A stretch of 64,000 nt of DNA. Source: Acidobacteriota bacterium (lineage in GTDB: Bacteria > Acidobacteriota > Thermoanaerobaculia > Gp7-AA8). The notes under the pieces are model-generated. The model was given only the letters and a program-made list of their open reading frames with translations. It made no database searches and had not been told where the DNA came from. The translations under genes were made by a program, and so were the position numbers. Below, piece after piece: positions 1 to 8,532 of the stretch; the first letter of the stretch is position 1; each line of letters opens with the position of its first letter. Where the stretch lies: contig JAFATB010000018.1 in the NCBI GenBank assembly GCA_019244185.1, forward strand, positions 147,300 to 211,299, in the 5' to 3' direction.

Positions 1-1337
1 CGGGCGTGCGCATGACGTACGAGGCCACGATCCGGGTGCCGCGCGGCCTCATGGCCGTGATGAGCGCGGAGAATCCGACCGAGGCGAGCGCCGACGGCGT
101 CTATCACTTCAAGATGCCGCAGCCGATCCCGTCGTATCTCCTCGCGCTCGCGGTCGGCGACCTCGCGTTCCGCTCGCTCGGGCGCAACAGCGGCGTGTAC
201 GCGGAGAAGCCGATGATCGAGGCGAGCGCGTACGAGCTCGCGGACACGCAGAAGATGATCGACGCGGCCGAGCGCATCTACGGCCCGTACCGCTGGGGAC
301 AGTACGACGTGCTCGTGCTGCCGCCGAGCTTTCCGTTCGGCGGGATGGAGAATCCGCGCCTCACGTTCGCCACGCCGACGATCCTGGCGGGCGATCGGTC
401 GCTGGTGAGCCTTGTCGCGCACGAGCTCGCGCATTCGTGGTCGGGCAATCTCGTCACGAACGCGACGTGGAACGACTTCTGGCTCAACGAAGGCTTCACC
501 GTCTACTTCGAGCGCCGCATCATGGAAGAAGTCGCGGGCCGCGAATACTCGGAGATGCTCGCGCTCCTCGGCTATCAGGATCTCGAGGCCACCGTCGCCG
601 AGCTGCCGCCGCGCGACACGCATCTCTTCCTCGATCTCACCGGCCGCGATCCGGACGAAGCCGCGACGAAGCTGCCGTACGAGAAAGGCTATTCGCTGCT
701 GCGCCTCATCGAGGAGAGCGTCGGCCGCGAGGCGTTCGACAAGTTCCTGCGCGCCTACTTCGACCGGCATGCGTTCCAGTCGATGACCACGTCCGCGTTC
801 GTCGCGGAGCTGCGCGAGCAGCTGCTGTCGCAGTTTCCCGGCAGCGAGGACAAGATCGGCGTCGAGCAGTGGATCCATACGCCCGGCATTCCGGAGAACG
901 CGCCGCAGATCAAGTCGGACGCGTTCACGCGCGTCGAGGATCAGGTCGAGGCGTTCCAGCGCGGCACGCCCGCGGGCGAGCTCGCGACGAAGGGGTGGTC
1001 CACGCATGAATGGATTCACTTCCTGCGGCATTTGCCGAAGAACCTGACGCGCGAGCAGATGGCGCAGCTCGACGCCGCGTTCCACTTCACCGACAGCGGG
1101 AACTCCGAGGTGTTGCACGAATGGCTCATGGCGGCCATCGAGCATCGCTACGAGACCGCGTACGATGCGCTCGAGCGTTTCCTGCTGCGGCAGGGACGCC
1201 GCAAGTTCCTCAAGCCGCTGTACCAGAAACTCGCCGAAACGCCCGAAGGCCTCGAGCGCGCGGGGAAGATCTACGCGAAGGCGCGCCCGACGTACCACTC
1301 GGTGTCGTATCGGACGATCGATCAAATCGTGAAGTAG
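1..1337 (+). CDS. M1 family zinc aminopeptidase, LTA4H-like (5' end outside window)
   Basis: Zinc metallopeptidase that removes N-terminal residues from peptides. The frame is open to the window edge, and the first visible residues (VRMTYEATIRVPRGL) match the interior of the M1 N-terminal domain, so the true start lies upstream. Numbering from the GTG at base 6, the GGMEN exopeptidase motif is at about residue 112, HELAH at 139-143, and the third zinc ligand Glu in LNEGF at 162, giving the exact HEXXH-X18-E spacing. PYEKGYSLL supplies the catalytic Tyr, as in leukotriene-A4 hydrolases. The C-terminal 150 residues look like the helical LTA4H C-domain. The OPT transporter gene follows 10 bases later, with its Shine-Dalgarno touching this stop codon, which suggests cleavage coupled to peptide uptake. 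M1 membership is near certain; substrate preference is inference. Confidence 0.93.
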   Translation, partial: GVRMTYEATIRVPRGLMAVMSAENPTEASADGVYHFKMPQPIPSYLLALAVGDLAFRSLGRNSGVYAEKPMIEASAYELADTQKMIDAAERIYGPYRWGQYDVLVLPPSFPFGGMENPRLTFATPTILAGDRSLVSLVAHELAHSWSGNLVTNATWNDFWLNEGFTVYFERRIMEEVAGREYSEMLALLGYQDLEATVAELPPRDTHLFLDLTGRDPDEAATKLPYEKGYSLLRLIEESVGREAFDKFLRAYFDRHAFQSMTTSAFVAELREQLLSQFPGSEDKIGVEQWIHTPGIPENAPQIKSDAFTRVEDQVEAFQRGTPAGELATKGWSTHEWIHFLRHLPKNLTREQMAQLDAAFHFTDSGNSEVLHEWLMAAIEHRYETAYDALERFLLRQGRRKFLKPLYQKLAETPEGLERAGKIYAKARPTYHSVSYRTIDQIVK

Positions 1338-1347
1338 GAGCGCGCGC

Positions 1348-3342
1348 ATGGAAACGACCGAGTCGAAGTCACTTCCCGAGAACGCGTACGTCCCGTTGCC
1401 CGCCGGCGTCGAATACGAGCCGATGGTGCCCTCGAGCGTCGCGCCGCCCGAGGCGACCGGCCGGTCGATCTTCTGGGGCGTGCTGCTGTGCTTCATCTTC
1501 TCCGCGGCGTCGGCGTACTCGGGACTGAAAGTCGGGCAGGTGATGGAGGCAGCGATTCCGATCGCGATCCTCGCCATCGGACTCGCGCGCGTGTACGCGC
1601 GGCGCTCGTCGGTGCTCGAGAACGTGATCATCACCAGCATCGGCGGCGCGGCCGGCGCGGTCGTCGCGGGCGCGATCTTCACGCTGCCGGCGCTCTACTC
1701 GCTGCAACTCCATCCGCATCCGGTGCAGACGATTTTCATCTGCGTCGCCGGCGGCTGCCTCGGCGTGATGTTCCTCATTCCGCTGCGGCGCTACTTCGTG
1801 CGCGAGATGCACGGCCTGCTGCCGTATCCGGAAGCGACCGCGATCACCGAGGTGCTCGTCACCGGCGAGAAAGGCGGCTCGCAGGCGAAGCTGCTCCTGC
1901 AGGCCACGGCGCTGGCCGGCATCTACGACTTCTTCGTCACCACGTTCCAGGTGTGGAAGGAGTTCCTCGACTTCCAGTTCATCCCGGTGATGCGCACGCT
2001 CGCGGAGCGCGCGCGCATCGTGGTCCGCTTCGACGCGATCGGCTTCATCCTCGGCCTCGGCTACGTGATGGGGCTGCGCTCGTCGATGATCCTCGTCGCG
2101 GGCGGCGTGGTCTCGAACTTCGTACTCGTGCCGCTGATCTACATGATCGGCCAGCACTTCCCGAACGCCGTCTATCCGGCCACGGTGCCGATCGCGCAGA
2201 TGGACGCGTCGCAGATCTTCCGCGGCTACGTGCGCTACATCGGCGTCGGCGCGATCGCGACCGCGGGCATCTTCGGCATCCTGAAATCGCTGCGCGTCAT
2301 CGCGGGATCGTTCGGCGTCGCCGCGCGCGCGTTCCGCGCGGGCGAGACGCACGGCGAACGCACCGATCGCGATCTGCCGGTGGTCACGATTCTCCTCGGC
2401 ATCGTGATCGGCGCGATCCTCGTCGCGGCGTTCTTCGGCACGCTGCGGCCGACGGCGGTCGTGCTCATCATCGGCCTGCTGCTCACGCTCGTCTTCTCGT
2501 TCTTCTTCACGTCCGTCGCCGCGAACGCGATCGCCACGACCGCGCGCAATCCGGTCTCGGGCATGACCATGCTGACGATCATCATCTCGTCGGTGGTGCT
2601 GCTGCAGTTCGGGCTCTCCGGCACGACGGGCATGTTCTTCGTGATGGCCATCGCGGGCATGGTGTGCACCGCGCTGTCGGTGTCGGGCCAGACCATCACC
2701 GATCTCAAGACCGGCTACTGGCTCGGTTCGACGCCGGCGACGCAGGAGAAGGTGAAGTTCCTCGGCGTCGTCGTGGCCGCGATCGCCTCGGGTCTCACGA
2801 TCGTCATGCTGGCCGGGATCTTCCAGTTCGGCGAGGCGGCGCCGGGCGACACGCGGCTGGTGCTGGCCGCGCCGCAAGCGTCGATCATGCAGGCGCTGGT
2901 GCAGGGCTTCATGAACCGGCAGCCGATCGCGTACATGCTCTTCGTCGCCGGCGCGTTCATCGCCGTGGCGATGGAGATGCTCGGCGCGCCGGCGCTGATC
3001 TTCGCGCTGGGCATGTACCTGCCGCTCGAGCTCAACACGCCGGCGCTCGTCGGCGGCTTCATCTCGCATCTCATCTCGCGGAAGTCGGAGCGCGTGGGCG
3101 GCGCGCGCGGACGCACGATGCGCGAGCGGGGCGTCGTGATCGCGTCGGGTCTCATGGCTGGCGGCGCGCTCGGCGGCGTGCTCGGCGCGTCGCTGCGGCT
3201 CATTCCGAGCTTCAAAGAGAGCTGGGTCACGACGCCGTTCTACGGCAATGACACGGTCTCGCAGATCGTCTCGCTCGTGCTGTTCGTCGCGTTGTGTCTC
3301 TACCTCTGGATCGACGCGACGCGCGTGCGGCAGGAAGTGTGA
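1348..3342 (+). CDS. OPT family oligopeptide transporter
   Basis: Integral inner-membrane carrier of the OPT family, 664 aa, expected to import short peptides or metal chelates by cation symport. After a polar N-terminus of about 40 residues the protein is almost entirely hydrophobic helices. It opens with the family-typical segment ending in SAYSGLKVGQVMEAAIPIAI and carries the conserved LPYPEATA stretch near residue 160. The length matches bacterial OPT proteins. AGGAGCG overlaps the stop of the upstream aminopeptidase gene and is well placed for the ATG. The downstream CPBP gene starts inside this gene's stop region. Whether it moves peptides or another compound cannot be decided from sequence; the aminopeptidase neighbour favours peptides. 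Confidence 0.92.
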   Translation: METTESKSLPENAYVPLPAGVEYEPMVPSSVAPPEATGRSIFWGVLLCFIFSAASAYSGLKVGQVMEAAIPIAILAIGLARVYARRSSVLENVIITSIGGAAGAVVAGAIFTLPALYSLQLHPHPVQTIFICVAGGCLGVMFLIPLRRYFVREMHGLLPYPEATAITEVLVTGEKGGSQAKLLLQATALAGIYDFFVTTFQVWKEFLDFQFIPVMRTLAERARIVVRFDAIGFILGLGYVMGLRSSMILVAGGVVSNFVLVPLIYMIGQHFPNAVYPATVPIAQMDASQIFRGYVRYIGVGAIATAGIFGILKSLRVIAGSFGVAARAFRAGETHGERTDRDLPVVTILLGIVIGAILVAAFFGTLRPTAVVLIIGLLLTLVFSFFFTSVAANAIATTARNPVSGMTMLTIIISSVVLLQFGLSGTTGMFFVMAIAGMVCTALSVSGQTITDLKTGYWLGSTPATQEKVKFLGVVVAAIASGLTIVMLAGIFQFGEAAPGDTRLVLAAPQASIMQALVQGFMNRQPIAYMLFVAGAFIAVAMEMLGAPALIFALGMYLPLELNTPALVGGFISHLISRKSERVGGARGRTMRERGVVIASGLMAGGALGGVLGASLRLIPSFKESWVTTPFYGNDTVSQIVSLVLFVALCLYLWIDATRVRQEV

Positions 3343-4082
3343 CGCGGCCACCATTCACCGCGCTGCACGCGCTGCTTTCGTTCGCGCTCGTCTTTCTCGC
3401 GCAGGTGGTGGCGGGCTTCGGAGTCGTGTTCGCCGCCGTGATCGTGAAGATGGCGTCGGGTGAGAACGTGTCGGAGTCCGGCGCGATGCGGCAGCTGACC
3501 GAGTCGCTCGGCATTCCGCTGCTGCTCGCGTCGGCGTGGATCTCCGCGGCGGTGCTGATCGTCGTGCTGCGCGCGTGGGCGTGGCCGCTCGTTCCCGATC
3601 GCACCGATGAAGGTCTCGGCCTCGTCGCACCGGCGCGGAACCAGATCCTCGCGCTCGCACTGATCGGCGTCGCGTGCGCCGGCACGTACCTCGCGCTCAT
3701 CAGTCTCGCGCATCTCAAACCCACCGGCCCGCTCGGTCCGATCGCGCGCGTGGCGCTGGAAAGCCGCGCGGGCCGCACCGCGTGGATCGTCGTCGCGCTC
3801 TGCTATGCGCCGGTCATCGAAGAGCTGCTCTTCCGCGGGCTGATGTGGCGCGGACTGCGCGCGAGCTGGGGCGTGATCCCCGCGGGCGCGATCGTGACGC
3901 TGCTCTTCTTCGCGCTGCACCTCGGCGAGACGATGCACTTCTGGCCGGCGATGATCGCCATCGCCACGCTGTCGGTCGCGACGCTGCTCGCGCGCGTCCG
4001 CACGGGAAGCGTCGTCGCGTCGATGGTGCTGCACGCCGCGTACAACGGCACGATCGCCGTCGCCGCGCTGCTTGCGGGTTAA
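3339..4082 (+). CDS. CPBP family intramembrane glutamic endopeptidase (CAAX/Abi type)
   Basis: Polytopic membrane protease of the CPBP (Rce1-like) family, 247 aa. The catalytic motifs are all present: EELLFR at residues 161-166, a His in FALHL near 194, and a His in the last motif LHAAYN near 232. GTG at 3339 is chosen as start because it overlaps the stop of the OPT gene in a GTGA arrangement and gives a normal N-terminus; a longer frame would extend into the transporter gene. Translational coupling to the transporter suggests processing or turnover of a membrane protein, but bacterial CPBP substrates are mostly unknown, so the role here is open. Confidence 0.88.
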   Translation: MTRPPFTALHALLSFALVFLAQVVAGFGVVFAAVIVKMASGENVSESGAMRQLTESLGIPLLLASAWISAAVLIVVLRAWAWPLVPDRTDEGLGLVAPARNQILALALIGVACAGTYLALISLAHLKPTGPLGPIARVALESRAGRTAWIVVALCYAPVIEELLFRGLMWRGLRASWGVIPAGAIVTLLFFALHLGETMHFWPAMIAIATLSVATLLARVRTGSVVASMVLHAAYNGTIAVAALLAG

Positions 4083-4091
4083 GGCGCGGGG

Positions 4092-4577
4092 CTAAGGCTT
4101 CGGCTCAGGGTTCGTCAGGCGCTCGACGAGCGTCGTCAGCAGATCGAGCTGCTTCTGCTGCGTCTCGAGCAGCTGCGCCCATTCGTGCCGCAGCAGGTGA
4201 TCCCATTTCTCGTGCAGCGCCGAGATCTCGAGCTCCGCGCGGAGATTGACCTCGTAGTCGTGCGACGCGTCGAGCCGGTCCTTCGCCGCCTGCCGGTTCT
4301 GCGACATCATGATCACCGGCGCCTGCAGCGCGGCGATCATCGACAGCATCAGATTGAGCAGGATGTACGGGAAGGGATCGAACGCGCGCCTGGCCAGCAT
4401 CCACGAGTTGAGCGCGATCCACGCGACGAGCACGCATCCGAAGAGGATGATGAACGTCCACGAGCCGCCGAACGTGGCCACGCGGTCGGCGACGCGCTGG
4501 CCGAACGTCAGCCGCTCATCGAACTCACGGTTCGTATCGCGGGCGATCGGCGCGGGACGAGGGGACGCAAGGTGCAT
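4092..4577 (-). CDS. DUF1003 family membrane protein
   Basis: Small membrane protein of about 161 aa with the DUF1003 layout. A short polar N-terminus carries ERLTFGQRVADRVATFGGSW, followed by two transmembrane helices (about 45-65 and 80-100), then QNRQAAKDRLDASHDYEVN and a helical, charged C-terminal tail of about 60 residues. The ATG at 4577 is preferred over an in-frame start 10 codons upstream because AGGAGG lies five bases before it. It converges with the CPBP protease gene, with only 9 bases between their ends. No biochemical function is established for DUF1003. Confidence 0.85.
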   Translation of the reverse strand: MHLASPRPAPIARDTNREFDERLTFGQRVADRVATFGGSWTFIILFGCVLVAWIALNSWMLARRAFDPFPYILLNLMLSMIAALQAPVIMMSQNRQAAKDRLDASHDYEVNLRAELEISALHEKWDHLLRHEWAQLLETQQKQLDLLTTLVERLTNPEPKP

Positions 4578-4611
4578 GAAGGCCTCCTCGCGAAAGAGTA
4601 CCCGCAAGCCC

Positions 4612-4672
4612 GCCGCACGTGCGTACTGGCTATGCCCTCAGCGCTGCCGGCCGCGCCGGCCCGCCGGAGGCC
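4612..4672. repeat. intergenic GC-rich repeat, copy 1
   Basis: Lies just after the 3' end of the radical SAM gene (minus) and before DUF1003. It begins with the palindrome CGCACGTGCG (4614-4623), then GGCTATGCCCTCAGCGC, then a GC-rich block ending CGGCCCGCCGGAGGC. A closely related sequence lies at 16533-16605, in the same orientation and the same position relative to flanking minus-strand genes. No U-tract follows, so it is not a standard terminator. It could be a dispersed REP-like repeat or a structured 3' UTR element. Confidence 0.6.
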
Positions 4673-4682
4673 TCTCGTCGCG

Positions 4683-6065
4683 TTAGACCGCGTCGGTCAG
4701 ATCGACGCCGAGGCGCGACTTGAGGAAGATGCGCGCGGGGCGCGAGCTCTCGCGCAGCCAGTCCCACGACTTCTTGAGCTTTGGGTGTTCCTGGATGAAG
4801 AGCTCCGCGGCGCGTTTGCGCGCTTTGTTGCCGCCGAACATCCAGCGGATCTCTTTCTTGCGCACCTGCTCGAGGGTCTGGTCGAGCTCCGCGTAGAACT
4901 CCTCGTCGGCACGGAAGTACATGTTCTTGAGCCAGCAGAGACCGTCGGTCACGCACGGCTCCTTGAGCACGTCGAAGCGCGCGGGGGAGTACGCGATGCG
5001 GTTCTTCATCAGCATCACTTCGCGCATCTCGTCGCGCATCTTCGCGAACTCGGGACCGTTCCACTGCTCGGCGAAGGTCGGCTTGTCGTGCACGTTGCCG
5101 AGCGGCTTCACGCTCGGGTTGAGCAGCAGGCAGCACGGGCGGATGTCGCCGTTGCCGGTGATGGCCGCGGTGTACCAGGCGAAGAAGCAGCCGCCGTTCT
5201 CGTTCTTGAACGACGGCGCGATCGGATACGCGTTGTGCGCGGGCGTGTTCACGCGCGCGCGGACGGCGCTGAGCATCTCGTTCCAGCCGGCGATGGCGAA
5301 GTCGACCTGCAGCATGCCGATCTCGCGGTCGCGGCGGAGGATCTCCTCGACCAGCGGCTCGGCGGCGTAGCGGTCGTCCGGCGTCAGCAGCACCTGGCGA
5401 TCGATCCGGTCCATCGGGATCTCGAGCACGGCGTTGATGGCCACGCGGTCGGGACCGACGGAACGCGCGAGCTCGTACATGTCGACGAGGCGCGAGACGT
5501 TCTTCTGATCGATGAGGAACTGAATGACGATCGACGGATAGATCGAGTCGCCGCGCACCGCGACGAGGTTCTTCATGTTCTCGACGACCTTGTCGAAGAG
5601 CGCGGGCTTGACCTTCATCATGCGCGCGTAGTCTTCGGCGTCGGCGGCGTTGAGCGAGAAGATGACCTCGCGCGCCTGATTTTTCACGAGACGCTCGGCG
5701 ACCTCGTTCGTCAGCGCGACGCCGTTCGTGGTCAGGTTGTCGATGATCACGCCGCGCAGCGCGAGGTGATCCATGACGTTCAGGACGTCGCGGTGGAACA
5801 GCGGATCGCCGCCGCCGGAGAGACGCACCGACTTGAGGCCGGTCGACTGCAGCTCGTCGATGAGCTCCGTGAGCTTCGGCAGCGGAATCGATTCTTTCGT
5901 GCGGAGGTCCTGCTGGTTGCAGAAGTAGCAGGCCACGTTGCAGCGGTCGGTGAGGTCGAGCTCGGCGTGCACCGGTCCGCGCGTCGGACGATTCTCCGCA
6001 ATGGCCGCAATGATCTCGCGCTTGCGCTCCCGCGCGACCTCGGCCCATCCATGTGTTCCACGCAT
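4683..6065 (-). CDS. radical SAM / SPASM domain protein
   Basis: A 460-aa radical S-adenosylmethionine enzyme of unknown reaction. The N-terminal cluster motif is C42-x3-C46-x2-C49 (CNVACYFC), followed by the SAM-binding GGGDP near residue 105. A second Cys-rich region (GGCFFAWYT...RPCCLLLNP, roughly 290-320) and later single cysteines look like a SPASM auxiliary-cluster domain. The last 80 residues are helical and basic, with no domain I recognise. SPASM proteins commonly modify peptides, proteins or sugars. The gene follows arsR by 48 bases on the same strand; it does not resemble ArsS. The start codon lacks a strong Shine-Dalgarno, so the start is moderately certain. Confidence 0.85.
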   Translation of the reverse strand: MRGTHGWAEVARERKREIIAAIAENRPTRGPVHAELDLTDRCNVACYFCNQQDLRTKESIPLPKLTELIDELQSTGLKSVRLSGGGDPLFHRDVLNVMDHLALRGVIIDNLTTNGVALTNEVAERLVKNQAREVIFSLNAADAEDYARMMKVKPALFDKVVENMKNLVAVRGDSIYPSIVIQFLIDQKNVSRLVDMYELARSVGPDRVAINAVLEIPMDRIDRQVLLTPDDRYAAEPLVEEILRRDREIGMLQVDFAIAGWNEMLSAVRARVNTPAHNAYPIAPSFKNENGGCFFAWYTAAITGNGDIRPCCLLLNPSVKPLGNVHDKPTFAEQWNGPEFAKMRDEMREVMLMKNRIAYSPARFDVLKEPCVTDGLCWLKNMYFRADEEFYAELDQTLEQVRKKEIRWMFGGNKARKRAAELFIQEHPKLKKSWDWLRESSRPARIFLKSRLGVDLTDAV

Positions 6066-6113
6066 TCGAGTCCGTTTAATCCTTGCCGTTCGAAGGGTAT
6101 TCCTATTCCGCGC

Positions 6114-6491
6114 TTACGACACGAGTTGCGGCCGCGGCGCGTGTTCGAGCGAGGCCGGCAGCTTCTGCGCGCAGCAGGCCTTCTGCAGCGCGAGGCGGTC
6201 GCGCTGCATCTGCCGTTCGTTGGCGATCGCGGCCAGCGTCGCGTCGAGCACCGCCGCCGCATTCGCGTCCGCCGGCTTGTTGAGGCTGTAGTGAATCCAC
6301 TTCCCGTCGCGGCGCGCGCGTACGACGCCGGCGCGGCGGAGATACGCGAGGTGCCGCGAGATCTTCGGCTGCGTCTCGCCGAGGATCTCGACGAAATAGC
6401 AGACGCAGACCTCGCCGCATTGCAGGAGGTTCAGCAGCCGCAGCCGCGTCGGATCGGCCAGCGCCGAAAAGAGGATGACGAAGTCGCCCAC
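6114..6491 (-). CDS. arsR: ArsR family metalloregulator (CxC arsenite type)
   Basis: Winged-helix repressor of about 125 aa. FSALADPTRLRLLNLL opens the ArsR fold, and the recognition helix region reads GETQPKISRHLAYLRRAG. The sensor motif GEVCVCYF provides C29-x-C31 (numbered from the GTG at 6491), like the CVC pair of ArsR in enterobacteria; the third cysteine of that motif is absent, although C25 lies nearby. A second Cys pair (KACCAQ) is near the C-terminus. Such proteins release DNA on binding As(III) or Sb(III). No arsenate reductase or arsenite pump is adjacent; its neighbours are a MacAB-like exporter upstream and a radical SAM gene downstream. Family assignment is firm, ligand assignment is inference. 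Confidence 0.86.
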   Translation of the reverse strand: MGDFVILFSALADPTRLRLLNLLQCGEVCVCYFVEILGETQPKISRHLAYLRRAGVVRARRDGKWIHYSLNKPADANAAAVLDATLAAIANERQMQRDRLALQKACCAQKLPASLEHAPRPQLVS

Positions 6492-6535
6492 GTGCGCAGT
6501 ATATACATGCGCGCGCGCGAATTTATGCCGTCGCG

Positions 6536-7765
6536 CTACTCGTAGCGCAGCGCGTCGATCGGATCGAGCCGCGCCGCTTTGCGCGCGGGATAGAAGCCGA
6601 AGAAGATGCCGACCGTCGCGGCCACGCCGAACGAGAGCAGGATCGCGGTCGGGCTGACGACGATCGGCCAGTGCGCGATTTTGCCGATGCCGGTCGCGAC
6701 GCCGACGCCGACGAGCACGCCGATGAGGCCGCCGAGTACCGAGAGCGTCACGGCCTCGAAGAGGAACTGCAGCAGCACGTGGCGGCCGCGCGCGCCGATG
6801 GCCATGCGGATGCCGATCTCGCGCGTGCGCTCGGTGACGCTGACCAGCATGATGTTCATGATGCCGATGCCGCCGACGGCGAGCGAGACGATGGCGATGC
6901 CGAGGAGCAGGTTGCGCATCAGCTGCACCTGCTGCTGATTCGCCTGCGCGATCTCTTCCTGCGAGCGCAGCATGAAGTCGGCGTCGCCGCCGGGAGGAAT
7001 GCGGTGGCGCTGGCGGAGGATTGCGTCGATCTGATCGAGCGCCTCGCCGACCTGCTCGGCCGACGACGCCGACGCGATGATGCCGCCGAGCTTCTGCTGG
7101 CCCATCAGCCGCTTCATCGCGGTGGTGTAGGGGATCACGACGGTGTCGTCCTGATCGCTTCCCATCATGCTGCCGCCTTTTTTCTCGAGCACGCCGACGA
7201 CGCGGAACGGAACGTTCTTCACGCGCACGACGGAGCCGACGGCGTCGCCGTTCGGAAAGAGGTTGTCGGCGACGGTCTTGCCGAGGACGAGCACTTTCGC
7301 GCCGGAACGAACGTCGCCATCGGTGAAGAACGCGCCCTGCTCGACGTTCCACGAGCGAATGTTCGGCCAGTCGACGTCGACGCCCTGGATCTGCGTCGAC
7401 CAGTTGAGCTCACCCGCGACGAGTTGCGCGGCGGTGCGCAGGTTCGGCGAGATGTACGCGAGCGCCGAAGCCTCGCGACGCAGCGCCTGCACGTCTTCCT
7501 CGGTGAGCGTCGACTGGCCGGTGAAGATGCGCGCGCCGCTCTGCGTCGCGGCGCCGGGCATGATCATGATGAAGTTCGAGCCGAGGGAGTTGATCATCTC
7601 GGAGACCGACTGCGCGACGCCCGCGCCGATGGCAACCGAAACGATCACGCACGCGACGCCGATGACGACGCCGAGCGCGGTGAGCAGCGAGCGCATCTTG
7701 TTGCGCGCGATCGACTTCAAACCGACGATGGTGATGTTGCCGAGGCGAACGAACGAGTTGCGCAT
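6536..7765 (-). CDS. ABC transporter permease, MacB/FtsX type
   Basis: A 409-aa permease of the MacB family. An N-terminal transmembrane helix (about 20-45) is followed by a large periplasmic MacB core domain (about 50-270), then three C-terminal helices of the FtsX domain, with the conserved EIGIRMAIGAR stretch near residue 320 and a C-terminal PARKAARLDPIDALRYE. It forms a tripartite export system with the ATPase and adaptor encoded just upstream. Such systems export macrolides, peptides or siderophores; the substrate here is unknown. The order adaptor, ATPase, permease on one strand with gaps of 12 bases or less indicates a single operon. Confidence 0.92.
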   Translation of the reverse strand: MRNSFVRLGNITIVGLKSIARNKMRSLLTALGVVIGVACVIVSVAIGAGVAQSVSEMINSLGSNFIMIMPGAATQSGARIFTGQSTLTEEDVQALRREASALAYISPNLRTAAQLVAGELNWSTQIQGVDVDWPNIRSWNVEQGAFFTDGDVRSGAKVLVLGKTVADNLFPNGDAVGSVVRVKNVPFRVVGVLEKKGGSMMGSDQDDTVVIPYTTAMKRLMGQQKLGGIIASASSAEQVGEALDQIDAILRQRHRIPPGGDADFMLRSQEEIAQANQQQVQLMRNLLLGIAIVSLAVGGIGIMNIMLVSVTERTREIGIRMAIGARGRHVLLQFLFEAVTLSVLGGLIGVLVGVGVATGIGKIAHWPIVVSPTAILLSFGVAATVGIFFGFYPARKAARLDPIDALRYE

Positions 7766-7777
7766 GACGGTTCTCCG

Positions 7778-8527
7778 CTATCTCACTACAGGCGCGACCG
7801 GCGCCGCGATTCCCTGACGCTGCACGCGCAGCTGCTCGACGCGCTCGTCCTGCTGGATGAGACCGTCGCGCACGTGCACGATGCGCTTCGCGTACTGCGC
7901 GATGTCCGGCTCGTGCGTGATGAGCACGACCGTTTTGCCGCTGTCGTTGAGCTCCTGAAAGATGCCCATGATCTCGACGGACGTGCGCGAGTCGAGGTTG
8001 CCGGTCGGCTCGTCCGCGAGCAGGATGGCCGGATTCGTGACGAGCGCGCGGGCGATGGCGACGCGCTGCTGCTGTCCGCCGGAGAGCTGCGACGGATAGT
8101 TGCCCTCGCGGCCTTTGAGACCGACGCGGTAGAGCGCGTCGAGCGCGAGGTCGCGGCGCGAGCGGCGCGAGCCGGTGTTGTCGCTGTAGAGCATCGGCAG
8201 CTCGACGTTCTCGAGCGCGGACGTGCGGGCGAGCAGGTTGAAGCTCTGGAAGACGAAGCCGATCTTCGCATTGCGAATGATCGCGCGCTGGTCGCGGCTG
8301 AGCTCCGAGACATTCGCGCCGTCGAGCACGTACGTGCCGCTGGTCGGGCGATCGAGGCAGCCGATGATGTTCATCAGCGTCGACTTGCCCGAGCCCGACG
8401 GACCCATGATGGCGATGAACTCGCCCGCGTCGACGACGAGATTGACGCCGTCGAGCGCGCGGACCTCGACCTCGCCAAGACGATAGATCTTGACGAGGTC
8501 CTTGATCTCGATGACGTGGGACGCCAT
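7778..8527 (-). CDS. ABC transporter ATP-binding protein, MacB/LolD type
   Basis: Cytoplasmic ATPase of 249 aa that powers the adjacent MacB-type permease. Walker A is GPSGSGKS (42-49), the Q-loop is in FVFQSFNLL, the signature is LSGGQQQR, and Walker B with the catalytic Glu is [13 protein letters not shown], followed by the switch His in LITHEP. The ATG at 8527 is preferred over a TTG nine bases upstream because the sequence then starts at the normal [11 protein letters not shown] and has GAGAGG upstream. The start region abuts the stop of the adaptor gene, implying translational coupling. Confidence 0.93.
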   Translation of the reverse strand: MASHVIEIKDLVKIYRLGEVEVRALDGVNLVVDAGEFIAIMGPSGSGKSTLMNIIGCLDRPTSGTYVLDGANVSELSRDQRAIIRNAKIGFVFQSFNLLARTSALENVELPMLYSDNTGSRRSRRDLALDALYRVGLKGREGNYPSQLSGGQQQRVAIARALVTNPAILLADEPTGNLDSRTSVEIMGIFQELNDSGKTVVLITHEPDIAQYAKRIVHVRDGLIQQDERVEQLRVQRQGIAAPVAPVVR

Positions 8528-8532
8528 GACGG

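Noticed and set aside
1369..3354. 661-codon open frame on the minus strand opposite the OPT transporter
   Set aside because: It is rich in Arg, His, Asp and Glu with no domain, the mark of an antisense shadow in high-GC DNA. The plus-strand OPT protein is fully convincing.
6103..6535. longer ArsR gene starting upstream within the permease gene
   Set aside because: The extended frame is antisense- or shadow-like. GTG 6491 gives a normal ArsR length and N-terminus.
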